Counted from the stretch's first letter, positions 29,886-39,926 are shown. The stretch: 64,000 bases of DNA from Kordiimonas laminariae (GCF_023008165.1 NZ_JAKQZA010000006.1:1-64000); one strand, 5' to 3'. Program-made: numbers and translations. Notes: a model not told the origin generated them from the sequence alone.

Positions 29886-30389
29886 ATGACTAAAACAGCA
29901 CCGAGTTCGTTTAAAAAGCATGTTACGCTAGGCTTCTGCGTAGCGGCCAGTATTGCTGTTTCAGCGTGTGGTAATGCTCGCGAAAATCGTGGTTATTTTT
30001 TCGATAATGAATTAGCTGATGCTATTGCACCTGGCGTTGACAACCGCCAATCTGTGAATTCAACCCTTGGCTCACCAACTATCCCAGCTCTTTTTGATGA
30101 TAAAACTTGGTATTATGTCTCATCCCGCATGCGTGTTCGGCCAATTTTTTGGCCAGAAACAGTAGATCACCGAGTGCTGGCAATTACATTTAATGACCGC
30201 GGCGTCGTAGAAAATGTTAACAACTTCGACATGTCTGACACGCGCTCAATCAATCCTGCGCCAGGTAAAACACCTACTAAGGGCCGCCACCTAAGTTTCT
30301 TCCAACAATTGTTTGGAACTGTGGGCACATTCAGTGGGCAACAAGGTCCAAACGGTAACAACGGCAACCCTACCGGACCTAACGGTTAA
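29886..30389 (+). CDS. bamE: outer membrane protein assembly factor BamE (SmpA/OmlA)
   Basis: Lipoprotein of the BAM complex that inserts beta-barrel proteins. 167 residues: signal peptide to about residue 27, lipobox VSAC with Cys28, then the SmpA/OmlA domain (VDNRQSVNSTLGSPT, DKTWYYVSS, ITFNDRGVVENV). The C-terminus is unusually rich in Gly, Asn and Pro (GQQGPNGNNGNPTGPNG), a low-complexity tail beyond the domain. It is divergent from the bc1 chaperone gene and ends at a terminator. Confidence 0.93.
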   Translation: MTKTAPSSFKKHVTLGFCVAASIAVSACGNARENRGYFFDNELADAIAPGVDNRQSVNSTLGSPTIPALFDDKTWYYVSSRMRVRPIFWPETVDHRVLAITFNDRGVVENVNNFDMSDTRSINPAPGKTPTKGRHLSFFQQLFGTVGTFSGQQGPNGNNGNPTGPNG

Positions 30390-30408
30390 AATTAGAGATA
30401 TGAAATTA

Positions 30409-30438
30409 AAAGCCCCGAAGCATACACTTCGGGGCTTT
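30409..30438. terminator. bidirectional terminator between bamE and hppA
   Basis: Twelve-base-pair stem AAAGCCCCGAAG/CTTCGGGGCTTT with a six-base loop. It has T-rich sequence after it on both strands, 20 bases from each stop codon, so it can serve both convergent genes. Confidence 0.9.
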
Positions 30439-30458
30439 CTTCTTTTATGGCTATTTGA

Positions 30459-32543
30459 TCAGTGCGCTAACATCGCCAGTAATAAAAGCGCGACAATATT
30501 GGTAATCTTGATCATAGGATTTACAGCTGGCCCCGCGGTATCCTTATAAGGGTCACCAACAGTATCACCAGTTACTGCAGCCTTATGAGCTTCTGAACCT
30601 TTACCGCCATGATTACCATCTTCAATATACTTCTTGGCATTATCCCATGCACCGCCACCTGCGGTCATGGAAATAGCGACAAATAAACCACCCACGATCA
30701 CACCAACAAGCAAAGCGCCAAGAGCCGCAAAAGCAGCAGCTTGCCCGGCAACAGCATTAATCACAAAGTAAGTAGCGATAGGTGCAACAATCGGCAATAA
30801 GCTCGGCACGACCATTTCTTTAATCGCTGTTTTTGTTAGTAGATCAACAGATTTAGCATAATCGGGTTTGGAGGTACCTTCCATAATACCCGGATTTTCC
30901 GCAAACTGTGCCCTAACCTCTTCCACAACTTCACCGCCCGCGCGGCCAACTGCTGTCATACCCATAGCACCGAAGAGATATGGGAGCATGGCACCAATAA
31001 ATAGGCCGACGATAACAAATGGATTCGCTAGACTGAAATCAACGGACAAGTCACCGAAATACTCTTTCAAGTCGGCTGTATAGGCACCAAAGAGTACAAG
31101 GGCTGCTAAACCTGCAGAACCAATAGCGTAGCCTTTAGTTACCGCTTTTGTCGTGTTACCCACGGCATCCAGTGCATCGGTACGGTCTCGCACTTCGTCA
31201 TCAAGGCCAGCCATCTCTGCAATACCACCCGCATTATCTGTAACCGGACCATATGCATCAAGAGCAACCACCATCCCTGCAAGAGCGAGCATCGCAGTTG
31301 CAGCAAAACCAAGCCCAAGAACACCAGCAAGATTATAAGCAACAATAATACCTGCACAAATAACCAGTGTAGGCAACGCAGTTGATTCAAGCGAAATTGC
31401 AAGTCCCTGGATTACATTTGTACCGTGACCAGTTTCAGAAGATTTTGCGATAGACCTTACCGGCCTGAATTCTGTGCTTGTATAATATTCTGTAAGCCAG
31501 ATGATCACTCCCGTCACCGCAAGTCCGACAAGGCCACAATAGAAAAGCGTTCTTCCCGTAAAGGAGGTTTCACCTGCAGTGAACACACTGTTCATATCTC
31601 CAAGTGCCCATTGCATGGCAAACCACATCACCACAGCCGATAGAAGCGCCGTTACAATAAAACCTTTATACAAAGCCCCCATAATAGAGTTGTTACTTCC
31701 AAGCTTAACAAAGAAAGTACCAATGATAGAGGTAAGAATACAGCCGCCGCCAATAATTAACGGAAGTTGCATGATTTCCGCTGCACCTGTCTGCATAAAG
31801 AGTGCGGCAAGAACCATTGTAGCCCCTACCGTTACTACATAGGTCTCAAACAAGTCAGCTGCCATACCAGCACAATCACCAACGTTATCACCAACGTTAT
31901 CCGCAATAACTGCCGGGTTTCTTGGATCATCCTCTGGAATACCGGCCTCTACCTTACCTACAAGGTCTGCTCCAACATCTGCACCTTTCGTGAAAATACC
32001 TCCACCAAGGCGCGCAAAAATTGAAATAAGAGACGCCCCAAAGCCTAACGATACCAAGCTATCAATAACCAGGCGATCGGTGGGATTAATTCCCATTGGG
32101 CCGACCATTACATAGTAAAAACCTGCAACGGCCAAAAGCGCTAGCCCCGCAACTAACATTCCGGTAACGGCACCGGATTTAAAGGCAATAGTCAAACCTT
32201 CCTGCAATCCAGTACGGCTTGCTTCTGTCGTACGTACATTGGCACGTACAGAGATAATCATGCCTATGTAACCAGCAGCACCCGAAAGCACAGCGCCAAT
32301 TACAAAACCAAGTGCTGAAAGCTGACCAAGAGTTAAGAATAAAGCTGCCGTTACAATAACACCCACAACAGCAATAGTTCGATATTGTCTATTAAGATAA
32401 GCTTGCGCGCCTTCCTGGATAGCTTGCGCAATCTCTTGCATTTTTTCATTACCCGCACTAGCTGAAAGAATAGAGCTTCGGGTTACAACGCCGTACAACA
32501 CGGCCACCAGACCACACAGAATGGCAGCATACAAAACTTCCAT
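30459..32543 (-). CDS. hppA: H+-translocating membrane pyrophosphatase, K+-independent
   Basis: Couples pyrophosphate hydrolysis to proton pumping across the inner membrane. 694 residues with about 16 membrane spans. Signature segments are [39 protein letters not shown] and [16 protein letters not shown]. The sequence [10 protein letters not shown] has lysine where K+-dependent enzymes have alanine, indicating the K+-independent class. The ATG at 32543 has GGGGGAGG upstream and is clearly better than the TTG at 32573. It follows a long, structured leader. Confidence 0.96.
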   Translation of the reverse strand: MEVLYAAILCGLVAVLYGVVTRSSILSASAGNEKMQEIAQAIQEGAQAYLNRQYRTIAVVGVIVTAALFLTLGQLSALGFVIGAVLSGAAGYIGMIISVRANVRTTEASRTGLQEGLTIAFKSGAVTGMLVAGLALLAVAGFYYVMVGPMGINPTDRLVIDSLVSLGFGASLISIFARLGGGIFTKGADVGADLVGKVEAGIPEDDPRNPAVIADNVGDNVGDCAGMAADLFETYVVTVGATMVLAALFMQTGAAEIMQLPLIIGGGCILTSIIGTFFVKLGSNNSIMGALYKGFIVTALLSAVVMWFAMQWALGDMNSVFTAGETSFTGRTLFYCGLVGLAVTGVIIWLTEYYTSTEFRPVRSIAKSSETGHGTNVIQGLAISLESTALPTLVICAGIIVAYNLAGVLGLGFAATAMLALAGMVVALDAYGPVTDNAGGIAEMAGLDDEVRDRTDALDAVGNTTKAVTKGYAIGSAGLAALVLFGAYTADLKEYFGDLSVDFSLANPFVIVGLFIGAMLPYLFGAMGMTAVGRAGGEVVEEVRAQFAENPGIMEGTSKPDYAKSVDLLTKTAIKEMVVPSLLPIVAPIATYFVINAVAGQAAAFAALGALLVGVIVGGLFVAISMTAGGGAWDNAKKYIEDGNHGGKGSEAHKAAVTGDTVGDPYKDTAGPAVNPMIKITNIVALLLLAMLAH

Positions 32544-32586
32544 AGGATATCCTCCCCCTATTAAACCCAACAAAGGAGCTCAGGGG

Positions 32587-32628
32587 CGGCGATACTCGTG
32601 AACAGTCCGCCCACGGACGGCGATACTC
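32587..32628 (-). repeat. repeat and hairpin in the hppA leader
   Basis: The 11-base sequence CGGCGATACTC (forward-strand reading) occurs at 32587-32597 and 32618-32628, 31 bases apart. Between them GTCCG/CGGAC (32605-32618) forms a perfect hairpin with a four-base loop. On the transcribed strand this lies 44-85 bases before the hppA start. It may be a regulatory leader or protein-binding site; it matches no riboswitch I know. Confidence 0.5.
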
Positions 32629-32730
32629 AAAATATCCGCCGAGCCCGTGTAAAACACATCATGCAAGGTGCATGTGTCTTGTAACCTTATGTGTGAAAAA
32701 GCTTTTTGACAAGCTTATCAATTCAGAAAC

Positions 32731-32756
32731 AAAAAAGGCGGCTCAAAAGAACCGCC
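32731..32756 (-). terminator. intrinsic terminator after the fliL-like gene
   Basis: Reverse-strand stem GGCGGTTC/GAGCCGCC (one G-T) with loop TTTT followed by six Ts, 25 bases after the stop. It ends the nrdR-rib-nusB-thiL-fliL unit and separates it from hppA. Confidence 0.88.
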
Positions 32757-32780
32757 CATAAAACCTGTATTTCAAGTATA

Positions 32781-33287
32781 CTAACGCCCCATTCGAACAC
32801 TCTTGATAATGGATACATTTTCTACAATATCAGCTCCCAATATCTCATCAGCTCTGCTTTTCAAAATCATAGCTGCTTTATCAAAATCGATATCAGAAGT
32901 AGATCCTTCAACCATCAGATCCGCCCGGCTCATAGCAGAAAGAAAAGCATGTTGAAGCTGCGTTTCCGCCCGCTTAACAGCAATCTGTTTTTCCTGTCCG
33001 TAAACTTGCAAGCGTACATCAACAAAGAAATTGCCAATGAACCGGCGGGAATTATTGCGCATCGAATAAATAGGCACAGTCAGTTTTTCGATATCAATCG
33101 GCAGAAGGTCACCTTTAGGCTTCATTTCTTCTACTTTTTCTTCCGATTCCGCGGAAGCATCTTCACCACCACTACCAGACATAAAGTAGCCAGCGCCGCC
33201 GCCAATACCAACCCCAAGCACCAGTCCCAAGATTAAAAGAATCTTGCCTGAGCCCCCACCTTCATCATCAACTGCATCTTCAGACAT
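32781..33287 (-). CDS. FliL family protein
   Basis: 168 residues: short cytosolic N-terminus, one glycine-rich membrane span (about 15-36, ILLILGLVLGVGIGGGAGYF), an acidic linker and a periplasmic FliL domain (about 60-168). FliL stabilises the flagellar stator at the basal body. Here it is the last gene of the rib-nusB-thiL unit with no flagellar gene in the window, so it may be a displaced flagellar gene or a FliL paralogue with another job. It starts nine bases after thiL. Confidence 0.82.
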   Translation of the reverse strand: MSEDAVDDEGGGSGKILLILGLVLGVGIGGGAGYFMSGSGGEDASAESEEKVEEMKPKGDLLPIDIEKLTVPIYSMRNNSRRFIGNFFVDVRLQVYGQEKQIAVKRAETQLQHAFLSAMSRADLMVEGSTSDIDFDKAAMILKSRADEILGADIVENVSIIKSVRMGR

Positions 33288-33296
33288 GAAAAATCC

Positions 33297-34262
33297 TCAA
33301 TTTCCACTAAAATGATTAAACCCTTGATGGCTAACTTGCACTTTTTTGCCATTAGTATCAATGATTTCCACACCTGAACCCTCTACCACTTTGCCAATTC
33401 GGGTGATTTTTACACCATTTTCCTGTGTTAACCGCGCGAGCTCATCCGCATCGCATTCAGAAGCTGTAAAAACAATTTGGTAATCATCCCCACCAGAATA
33501 GACAAGCTGAAGAAGTTCATCCTGTTCAATAGTTAACTCATTCACCGCTGTAGAATATGGAAGCAAATCCAACTGTAATGTCACCTTGGCACCAGATGCT
33601 TTTGCAATATGGCCAACGTCGGCTAACAAACCATCTGATACATCTGCAGCAGCCGAAGCTATACCACGAAGCGCTTGTCCCGTTAGATGCTGTGCCCTGG
33701 GTTTATAATAAGATGCTAAAGAGATATCCGGAGCTTTAATATTCCCCAATATCGCCTGAAGTGCAAAAGCGGCTTCTCCCAAATTACCGGTAACATAAAC
33801 ATTATCACCTGCCTTCGCTCCGTTCCTCCTGATCATTGTACCGTTTGGAACATACCCAATTGCAGTGATACTGATGGTAAGTGGTCCTGAGGTGCTGGTG
33901 CTATCGCCCCCCAACAACTGAAGGCCATAAACACGTTGTGCCTCACTTAAACCAGCAACAAATTTCTCCAGCCAGGGTTCTGCATCCAGTGTTTTAGGCA
34001 AACTTAAACCAAGCATATAGAAAGCTGGCTCTGCGCCTTTAGCTGCAAGGTCAGAAACATTTACGGAAACAGCTTTAAAAGCCAAAGAAATAGGATCATC
34101 ACCATTGAAGAAATGGGTCCCGGCAACCAAGACATCTTTGGTAAGAATTTGATCATGCCCTAAACGCATAGGCACGCAAGCAGCATCATCTAAAAGAGAA
34201 AGCCCCTCCGGCGCAGCCAAAGGAGCTAAATATTTCTCAATCAGGTTAAATTCATCAGGCAT
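33297..34262 (-). CDS. thiL: thiamine-monophosphate kinase
   Basis: Phosphorylates thiamine monophosphate to the active cofactor thiamine pyrophosphate. 321 residues with the PurM/ThiL fold: N-terminal FNLIEKYLAPLA, DDAA (the metal-binding segment after LL), NVSDLAAKGAEP and LLGGDST, then DVSDGLLADVGHI and SGGDDYQIVF. It begins 26 bases after nusB, in the standard nusB-thiL pair. Confidence 0.95.
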   Translation of the reverse strand: MPDEFNLIEKYLAPLAAPEGLSLLDDAACVPMRLGHDQILTKDVLVAGTHFFNGDDPISLAFKAVSVNVSDLAAKGAEPAFYMLGLSLPKTLDAEPWLEKFVAGLSEAQRVYGLQLLGGDSTSTSGPLTISITAIGYVPNGTMIRRNGAKAGDNVYVTGNLGEAAFALQAILGNIKAPDISLASYYKPRAQHLTGQALRGIASAAADVSDGLLADVGHIAKASGAKVTLQLDLLPYSTAVNELTIEQDELLQLVYSGGDDYQIVFTASECDADELARLTQENGVKITRIGKVVEGSGVEIIDTNGKKVQVSHQGFNHFSGN

Positions 34263-34288
34263 ATCTATATTTCCCGCCTGATTATACC

Positions 34289-34747
34289 TTATGCACGAGC
34301 ACTTTTCGCCATTTTATCAAGAACGCCATTCACAAAGGAAATCTCGGCTCTCTCATAAAACGCGTGGGCAACATCAATATATTCATTGATGATTACCTTT
34401 GTTGGCACGTCAGGACGCGCAGTAAGTTCATAAGCACCCGCACGGAAAATCGAACGAATAAGCGGCTCAAGGCGTTCAAGCGGCCAATCATCCGTAAGAC
34501 AGGGAATAATCACCTCATCCCACTCTTCTTTCCGCATCCATGCACCACGAGTGATATCAGCGAACAGCTTTTCATCAGCAGCAACATACTGATCACCCTC
34601 AATCTCTTGGCCAAGGCGGTGTTCAATATATTCTGTTGAAATCACTTGTGCATTTTTCTCGTCGCCCTGCTCCAACTGGAACAACGCCTGAACTGCACCA
34701 AGTCTTGCCGCACTGCGAGGGCCGCCGATTTTTGGCTTACCTGCCAT
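34289..34747 (-). CDS. nusB: transcription antitermination factor NusB
   Basis: RNA-binding helical protein that with NusE binds boxA and promotes rRNA antitermination. 152 residues, with the N-terminal basic SAARLGAVQALFQLEQGD and C-terminal VIINEYIDVAHAF plus FVNGVLDK motifs. GGAG six bases before the ATG at 34747 fixes the start; the longer frame to 34759 begins with TTG. It starts one base after the ribH stop. Confidence 0.95.
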   Translation of the reverse strand: MAGKPKIGGPRSAARLGAVQALFQLEQGDEKNAQVISTEYIEHRLGQEIEGDQYVAADEKLFADITRGAWMRKEEWDEVIIPCLTDDWPLERLEPLIRSIFRAGAYELTARPDVPTKVIINEYIDVAHAFYERAEISFVNGVLDKMAKSARA

Positions 34748-34748
34748 C

Positions 34749-35186
34749 TTAAACTCCAAACTCTTTCTTAAGTTCGATCATACGAATAGCTGCATTAGCT
34801 GCACCACCGCCTTTGTTCATTTCAGAACGTCTTGCACGGGCTCTCGCCTGATCCCAATCTTCAATTGTCAGAATACCGTTACCAATTGCAAGATTATGAT
34901 CAAGGCCAAGGTCCATAAGTCCGCGGGCACTTTCACCACATACATAATCATAGTGGGTCGTCTCACCGCGGATAACAGCACCCAATGCTACATAACCATC
35001 AAACTGCTTTTCGCTACCATCAGCCGCATATTTAATCGCCGCAGGGATTTCCAGCGCCCCCGGTACATCAATACGCTCATAGGTACCGCCCACTGCTTCA
35101 ATTGCTTCGATAGCGCCTGCTGCTAATTCGTCAGCAAGTTCTTCATAGAAGCGCGCCTCAACAATAAGTAGGTGCATTTTTGACAT
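34749..35186 (-). CDS. ribH: 6,7-dimethyl-8-ribityllumazine synthase
   Basis: Condenses the pyrimidine from RibD with dihydroxybutanone phosphate in riboflavin synthesis. 145 residues with the family motifs [25 protein letters not shown] (catalytic His) and the C-terminal [15 protein letters not shown]. Starts 29 bases after ribBX. Soluble oligomer (pentamer or capsid). Confidence 0.96.
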   Translation of the reverse strand: MSKMHLLIVEARFYEELADELAAGAIEAIEAVGGTYERIDVPGALEIPAAIKYAADGSEKQFDGYVALGAVIRGETTHYDYVCGESARGLMDLGLDHNLAIGNGILTIEDWDQARARARRSEMNKGGGAANAAIRMIELKKEFGV

Positions 35187-35215
35187 TGAATAAATCCTTT
35201 AAACTTTACTGAAGC

Positions 35216-36322
35216 TTATTCTACTTCAGGAATCTGGCGCTGTTCTACGATATCTAGACCGTATCCTTCAAGCCCTACTATGTTACTTGGTGTATTTGAA
35301 TAAAGCGCCATATGTTTAACACCCAAATCCCTAAGAATTTGTGCACCAATACCATAATCCTTTAAAGCACCTTCTTCCTTATCGCTTGAGCCTTCGCCGC
35401 TTATAATTTGCGACGGACGTTTTGCTGTAAGCCCTGGGAATACTACAACAACACCTTTACCTTCTTTTTCAATAGCTTGCATCGCACGCTCAAGCTGGCC
35501 TGTACGCGGATGATCCATACCCAGAAGGTCCTCAAACGGGTTAAGGCTATGCATACGAACAGGGATTGTTTCCTCTTCGTTGATATTTCCTAGCGTAAGT
35601 GCGACAGTTTCCCGGTGATTACCTGTTGATGTGTAAACAGACACACGCCAGTCTTTGCCGGATTGCCTACGGAAAGCAGAATCAGTCACTCGTTCTACCA
35701 GAACATCATTCTTGAGACGGTAGGCGATAAGATCACGAATAGTGGCTACCTTCAGGTCATGTTTTTTCGCAAACTCAACAAGGTCAGGCAAGCGTGCCAT
35801 GGTACCGTCTTCATTCATGATCTCACAAATCACTGCAGATGGATCAAGGCCGGCAAGGCGAGAAATATCAACAGATGCCTCTGTATGACCTGCGCGCACC
35901 AATACACCACCATCTTTCGCAACAAGCGGGAATACGTGCCCCGGTGTTGCTAAATCATATTTTGTAGCGTCAGCATCAATCGCTACCTCAATCGTGCGCG
36001 CACGGTCAGCAGCGGAAATACCAGTCGTTACGCCAGTTTTTGCTTCTATCGATGTAGTGAAAGCAGTTTCATGACGGCTCTGGTTATTTGTACTCATCAA
36101 GTTAAGGCCGAGTTTTTCCACGCGGGCTCTTGTGAGAGGCAAACAAATAAGGCCACGGCCGTATTTAGCCATGAAATTGATTTTATCAGCCGTCGCCATC
36201 TGTGCCGGGATAATCAAATCCCCTTCATTTTCCCTGTCTTCATCATCAACAAGGATATACATTTTACCATTTCTGGCATCTTCGATCACATCTTCGATTG
36301 GGGATAGAAATCTTTGCGGCAC
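35216..36322 (-). CDS. ribB: 3,4-dihydroxy-2-butanone 4-phosphate synthase with degenerate GTP cyclohydrolase II domain (RibBX type)
   Basis: 368 residues. The N-terminal DHBP synthase domain (1-205) is intact: [30 protein letters not shown] and HTEASVD. The C-terminal half aligns with GTP cyclohydrolase II, but the zinc site (C-x10-C-x-C after VHSE) is gone: the region reads [19 protein letters not shown] with no cysteine. The second domain should therefore be inactive, as reported for RibBX proteins. A separate ribA for the GTP step must exist outside the window. It is four bases after ribE. Confidence 0.92.
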   Translation of the reverse strand: MPQRFLSPIEDVIEDARNGKMYILVDDEDRENEGDLIIPAQMATADKINFMAKYGRGLICLPLTRARVEKLGLNLMSTNNQSRHETAFTTSIEAKTGVTTGISAADRARTIEVAIDADATKYDLATPGHVFPLVAKDGGVLVRAGHTEASVDISRLAGLDPSAVICEIMNEDGTMARLPDLVEFAKKHDLKVATIRDLIAYRLKNDVLVERVTDSAFRRQSGKDWRVSVYTSTGNHRETVALTLGNINEEETIPVRMHSLNPFEDLLGMDHPRTGQLERAMQAIEKEGKGVVVVFPGLTAKRPSQIISGEGSSDKEEGALKDYGIGAQILRDLGVKHMALYSNTPSNIVGLEGYGLDIVEQRQIPEVE

Positions 36323-36326
36323 GTTC

Positions 36327-36926
36327 TTAGCCTTTATCTTGCAGGCGAGCTACATAGCGCGCCAAAATATCAAATTCTACATTCACTTTATCGCCAACTT
36401 GCGCTTGGCGGAAATTTGTCACTTCCTGAGTATGCGGAATAACATTGATAGACACCTTTGTACTATCCTCAAGGTCTTCAACTTCATTCACTGTAAGAGA
36501 AACACCATTGATGGTAATGCTACCCTTCTTCGCAACATTATGACCAAACGCTTCAGGTACAAGAATCTGTAATAGAATCGATTCGTCTACTGATTCGAAG
36601 GTTACAATTTCACCCACACAGTCTACATGACCAGTTACTATATGACCGCCCAGTTCATCACCGACCTTAAGCGAACGTTCGAGGTTCACTTCAGTACCTT
36701 TTTCCCAAGCCCCAAGGTTTGTAACGCTTATGGTTTCTCGTGATACATCAGCAGAAAAGAAATTATCGCCTTTAGTTACAACGGTAAGACAAACGCCAGA
36801 GCAGGCTATAGATGCGCCAATATCAATACCCGAGGTGTCGTAAGATGTTGAAAGTTTAAGGCGTACATCACCCTCTCCTTCAACTGACTGTACTGTTCCA
36901 ACGTCTGTTACAATTCCTGTAAACAT
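36327..36926 (-). CDS. ribE: riboflavin synthase, alpha subunit
   Basis: Dismutates two 6,7-dimethyl-8-ribityllumazine molecules to riboflavin. 199 residues built from two lumazine-binding barrels: MFTGIV and CSGVCLTV in the first, GHIVTGHVDCVG and INGVSLTVNEV in the second. It lies nine bases after ribD and four before ribBX. Often named ribC in some species. Confidence 0.95.
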   Translation of the reverse strand: MFTGIVTDVGTVQSVEGEGDVRLKLSTSYDTSGIDIGASIACSGVCLTVVTKGDNFFSADVSRETISVTNLGAWEKGTEVNLERSLKVGDELGGHIVTGHVDCVGEIVTFESVDESILLQILVPEAFGHNVAKKGSITINGVSLTVNEVEDLEDSTKVSINVIPHTQEVTNFRQAQVGDKVNVEFDILARYVARLQDKG

Positions 36927-36935
36927 AGCTCTGGG

Positions 36936-38030
36936 TTACTCCGGCTTTTTATAAATTGTGAGCATATCATCACCAACGGATAATACTTTCTGGGCCTTTA
37001 AATGGGGTGAAGATGACAATTGGGCAAGGCCTAATTCACCAATTCCGTTTTTACTTTCTGCACCAAGTAATTTTCCAGCCTGAAAATGATACAAAGTATC
37101 GCACATATTGGCCTTCAAAAAGGAAGCATATACTTGGCCGCCACCTTCAATCAAAACCCGCCTCATACCAGCACCAGAAAGTGTATCTGATAGAGTTTTC
37201 ATATCACGGTTTACCAGCAATTCTATTATCTTGGCTCCTGCCTTCTCTAATTCAATCGCGTCTCTATTCGACTTACCACCTAAAATATAGAGATCTATTT
37301 TATTAGCTGATTGTACTAGCTTGGAGGAAACGGGCGTTTGATATTTGCTATCCAGAACAATACGCGCTGGGGACCTGTCTTCCAGCCCCTCTATTCGGCA
37401 ATCCAGCATTGGGTCATCAGCAAGAACTGTATTCACACCAACAAGGATACCATCATGCTGTGCTCGCAACATGTGACCATAACGTCGGGCCTCGGAACCA
37501 GTAATCCATTTACTTTCCCCGCTCGCCAACGCGATCTTGCCGTCTAGGCTTGTAGCTAGTTTTATTGAGAACTCTGGTCTGGCATCGGTATTGGAAAGGA
37601 AAAAACCCTTATTGAGTTCGAAGGCCTTTTCAGAGAATAACCCAACATCTACCTGAACACCCGCTTCATGAAGCATCTTCAGACCTGTGCCCGAAACACG
37701 TGCATCATTATCGTCAACCGCAGCGACAACGCGCATCACCCCCGCATTAATTAATGCTTCTGAACATGGTGGTGTTTTCCCGTAATGAGAACAAGGCTCC
37801 AAGGTGACGTATGCAGTGGAACCTTTTGCCTTAGTGCCTGCCTGCCGAAGAGCAACTACTTCAGCATGAGGGCGGCCTCCAAGCTGCGTGTTACCACGCC
37901 CTACAACAATTCCATCCCTTACTAAAATGCACCCAACCGAAGGATTGGGTGCAGTCTGTCCGAGGCCACGGCGTGCCAGCCCAAGTGCGGCACGCATCCA
38001 TTTTTTATCTTCCGGAGAAAAAGAAGCCAC
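36936..38030 (-). CDS. ribD: bifunctional riboflavin deaminase/reductase
   Basis: Two successive steps of riboflavin synthesis. 364 residues: the zinc deaminase domain (about 1-145) has HAEVVAL and PCSHYGKTPPC, and the reductase domain (about 150-364) has SLDGKIALASGESKWITGSEAR and the IEGGGQVYASFL motif. Its first base overlaps the nrdR stop, so the genes are coupled. Confidence 0.95.
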   Translation of the reverse strand: MASFSPEDKKWMRAALGLARRGLGQTAPNPSVGCILVRDGIVVGRGNTQLGGRPHAEVVALRQAGTKAKGSTAYVTLEPCSHYGKTPPCSEALINAGVMRVVAAVDDNDARVSGTGLKMLHEAGVQVDVGLFSEKAFELNKGFFLSNTDARPEFSIKLATSLDGKIALASGESKWITGSEARRYGHMLRAQHDGILVGVNTVLADDPMLDCRIEGLEDRSPARIVLDSKYQTPVSSKLVQSANKIDLYILGGKSNRDAIELEKAGAKIIELLVNRDMKTLSDTLSGAGMRRVLIEGGGQVYASFLKANMCDTLYHFQAGKLLGAESKNGIGELGLAQLSSSPHLKAQKVLSVGDDMLTIYKKPE

Positions 38031-38506
38031 TATTCGCCCTTCACTGCGTCCTCTTCATGATCTTCCATACCACCAAGGAATTTCTCAAAATCCTTCGCTT
38101 CGCGGAAGTTACGGTACACAGACGCATAACGCACATAAGCAACCTGATCTAGGTTCTGCAGGCCCTCCATTACAAGAGTGCCGATCTGATCAGATTCAAT
38201 TTCGCTTTCCCCCATTGATTCCAGTCGGCGCACAATACCATTAATCATGCGGTCTACCTGATCTGGGTCTACTGGTCGTTTCCTGAGGGCAATATCGAGA
38301 GAGCGCTCTAGCTTATCACGCTCAAAAGGAACTTTGCGGCCAGTTTTCTTAAGCACCGTTAGCTCACGTAATTGCACACGTTCAAATGTGGTAAAACGAG
38401 CACCGCAACCAGGGCAAAAACGGCGACGACGAATAGAAGATTTATCTTCCGTAGGTCGACTATCTTTTACCTGCGTATCTTCGTGTTGACAAAACGGACA
38501 GCGCAT
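38030..38506 (-). CDS. nrdR: transcriptional repressor NrdR
   Basis: ATP/dATP-sensing repressor of ribonucleotide reductase genes. 158 residues: a zinc ribbon MRCPFCQ and [13 protein letters not shown], then an ATP-cone domain ([16 protein letters not shown]). It opens the nrdR-ribD-ribE-ribBX-ribH-nusB-thiL-fliL unit, 69 bases after glyA. No nrd genes are in the window. Confidence 0.96.
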   Translation of the reverse strand: MRCPFCQHEDTQVKDSRPTEDKSSIRRRRFCPGCGARFTTFERVQLRELTVLKKTGRKVPFERDKLERSLDIALRKRPVDPDQVDRMINGIVRRLESMGESEIESDQIGTLVMEGLQNLDQVAYVRYASVYRNFREAKDFEKFLGGMEDHEEDAVKGE

Positions 38507-38533
38507 ACATTCCCCCTTGGTAAAGATGGTAGC

Positions 38534-38552
38534 AGCGCGAGTGTCTCGCGCT
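38534..38552. other. stem-loop in the glyA-nrdR spacer
   Basis: Perfect eight-base-pair GC-rich stem AGCGCGAG/CTCGCGCT with a three-base loop, extended by flanking GC/AT pairs, in the 69-base spacer. It has no T run on the transcribed strand; it could be an RNA processing or differential-stability element between glyA and nrdR. Confidence 0.5.
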
Positions 38553-38575
38553 ACTTTATTATTTTTGAAGCTAGC

Positions 38576-39868
38576 TTAGCCCAATTCTTCATAAATTGGG
38601 AACTGCTTGCAAAGATCTGCTACCTTTTCACGCACAGATGCTTCAGCAGCTTCATTATTCTCTGGGTTAGCCGCAAGACCATCTAGTACCTCAGTGATCA
38701 TGTCAGCGATCTGAACAAACTCTTTCACACCGAACCCACGTGTTGTGCCTGCTGGTGTACCAAGGCGAATACCAGATGTTACAAACGGCTTTTCTGGATC
38801 AAACGGTACACCGTTTTTGTTACACGTCATCAGTGAGCGTTCAAGTGCTTCATCCGCGGCTTTACCTGTTAGACCTTTCGGGCGCAAGTCAACGAGAACA
38901 ACGTGCGTGTCTGTGCCTTCCGACACGATATCAAAACCATTTTCCTTAAGGCGTGCTGCCAGAGCTTGCGCATTTTCAACAACTTGTGCAGCATATTCCT
39001 TAAATTCCGGGCGAAGCGCTTCACCGAATGCAACTGCCTTTGCAGCGATCACATGCATAAGCGGACCACCTTGCAAGCCAGGGAATACTGCTGAATTGAT
39101 CTTCTTAGAAATCGCTTCATCGTTGGTAAGGATCATACCACCACGTGGGCCACGAAGTGTTTTGTGTGTTGTTGTTGTAACAATATGTGCATGCTCAAGA
39201 GGGTTTGCGTGTACTTTACCAGCAACCAAGCCAGCAAAGTGCGCCATATCCACCATCAAAATAGCACCAACACTATCAGCAATTTCGCGGAAACGCTTAA
39301 AGTCAATTTCACGTGGATATGCTGAACCACCAGCAATAATAATAACTGGTTTATGCTCTTTTGCCATTTCTTCAACTTGATCATAGTCGATCAACGCATC
39401 TTCACGGCGTACACCATATTGGACAGCGTTATACCATTTACCAGAAAGTGCAGGAGCAGCACCGTGTGTAAGGTGGCCACCGGCATCAAGAGACATTCCC
39501 ATAATGGTATCACCCGGCTTGGTAAGCGCCAGCATCACTGCTCCATTTGCCTGCGCGCCAGAATGAGGCTGCACATTTACAAATTCTGCACCAAAGATCT
39601 CTTTCGCACGTTCAATAGCAAGACTTTCAGCAACATCGACATAATGACAGCCCTGATAATAACGACGATTTGGGTACCCTTCTGCGTATTTATTTGTGAG
39701 TACTGAGCCTTGAGCTTCAATTACTGCTCGGCTGACAATATTTTCAGATGCGATCAGTTCGATCTGATTTTGCTGGCGCTCAAGTTCACCGCTTACTGAA
39801 GCCATTAGTTCTGGATCAGACGCAGCTAGACTTGCAGAGAAAAAACCATCCTGAGTAAATTTAGACAT
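38576..39868 (-). CDS. glyA: serine hydroxymethyltransferase
   Basis: PLP enzyme interconverting serine and glycine and charging tetrahydrofolate with a one-carbon unit. 430 residues. Motifs include [20 protein letters not shown], the [10 protein letters not shown] block, and [13 protein letters not shown] with the PLP lysine. The ATG at 39868 has AAGG at good spacing and matches the family start [10 protein letters not shown]; a GTG at 39883 is less likely. Part of the rpiB-glyA-nrdR-rib order. Confidence 0.97.
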   Translation of the reverse strand: MSKFTQDGFFSASLAASDPELMASVSGELERQQNQIELIASENIVSRAVIEAQGSVLTNKYAEGYPNRRYYQGCHYVDVAESLAIERAKEIFGAEFVNVQPHSGAQANGAVMLALTKPGDTIMGMSLDAGGHLTHGAAPALSGKWYNAVQYGVRREDALIDYDQVEEMAKEHKPVIIIAGGSAYPREIDFKRFREIADSVGAILMVDMAHFAGLVAGKVHANPLEHAHIVTTTTHKTLRGPRGGMILTNDEAISKKINSAVFPGLQGGPLMHVIAAKAVAFGEALRPEFKEYAAQVVENAQALAARLKENGFDIVSEGTDTHVVLVDLRPKGLTGKAADEALERSLMTCNKNGVPFDPEKPFVTSGIRLGTPAGTTRGFGVKEFVQIADMITEVLDGLAANPENNEAAEASVREKVADLCKQFPIYEELG

Positions 39869-39885
39869 GGCAAATACCTTCACAT

Positions 39886-39926
39886 AAAAACTATCTAAAA
39901 ACCTATCCCATTATTTTAGATAGTTT
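39886..39926 (-). terminator. terminator or attenuator between rpiB and glyA
   Basis: Perfect 13-base-pair AT-rich stem AAACTATCTAAAA/TTTTAGATAGTTT with a 13-base loop and five Ts directly after it, ending 18 bases before the glyA start. It could terminate rpiB transcripts or limit read-through into glyA. Confidence 0.6.

Noticed and set aside
32574-32700. Guanidine-II (mini-ykkC) riboswitch in the hppA leader
   Set aside because: Tandem hairpins are present but the loops do not carry the required ACGR motif in both, and the neighbouring gene is a pyrophosphatase.
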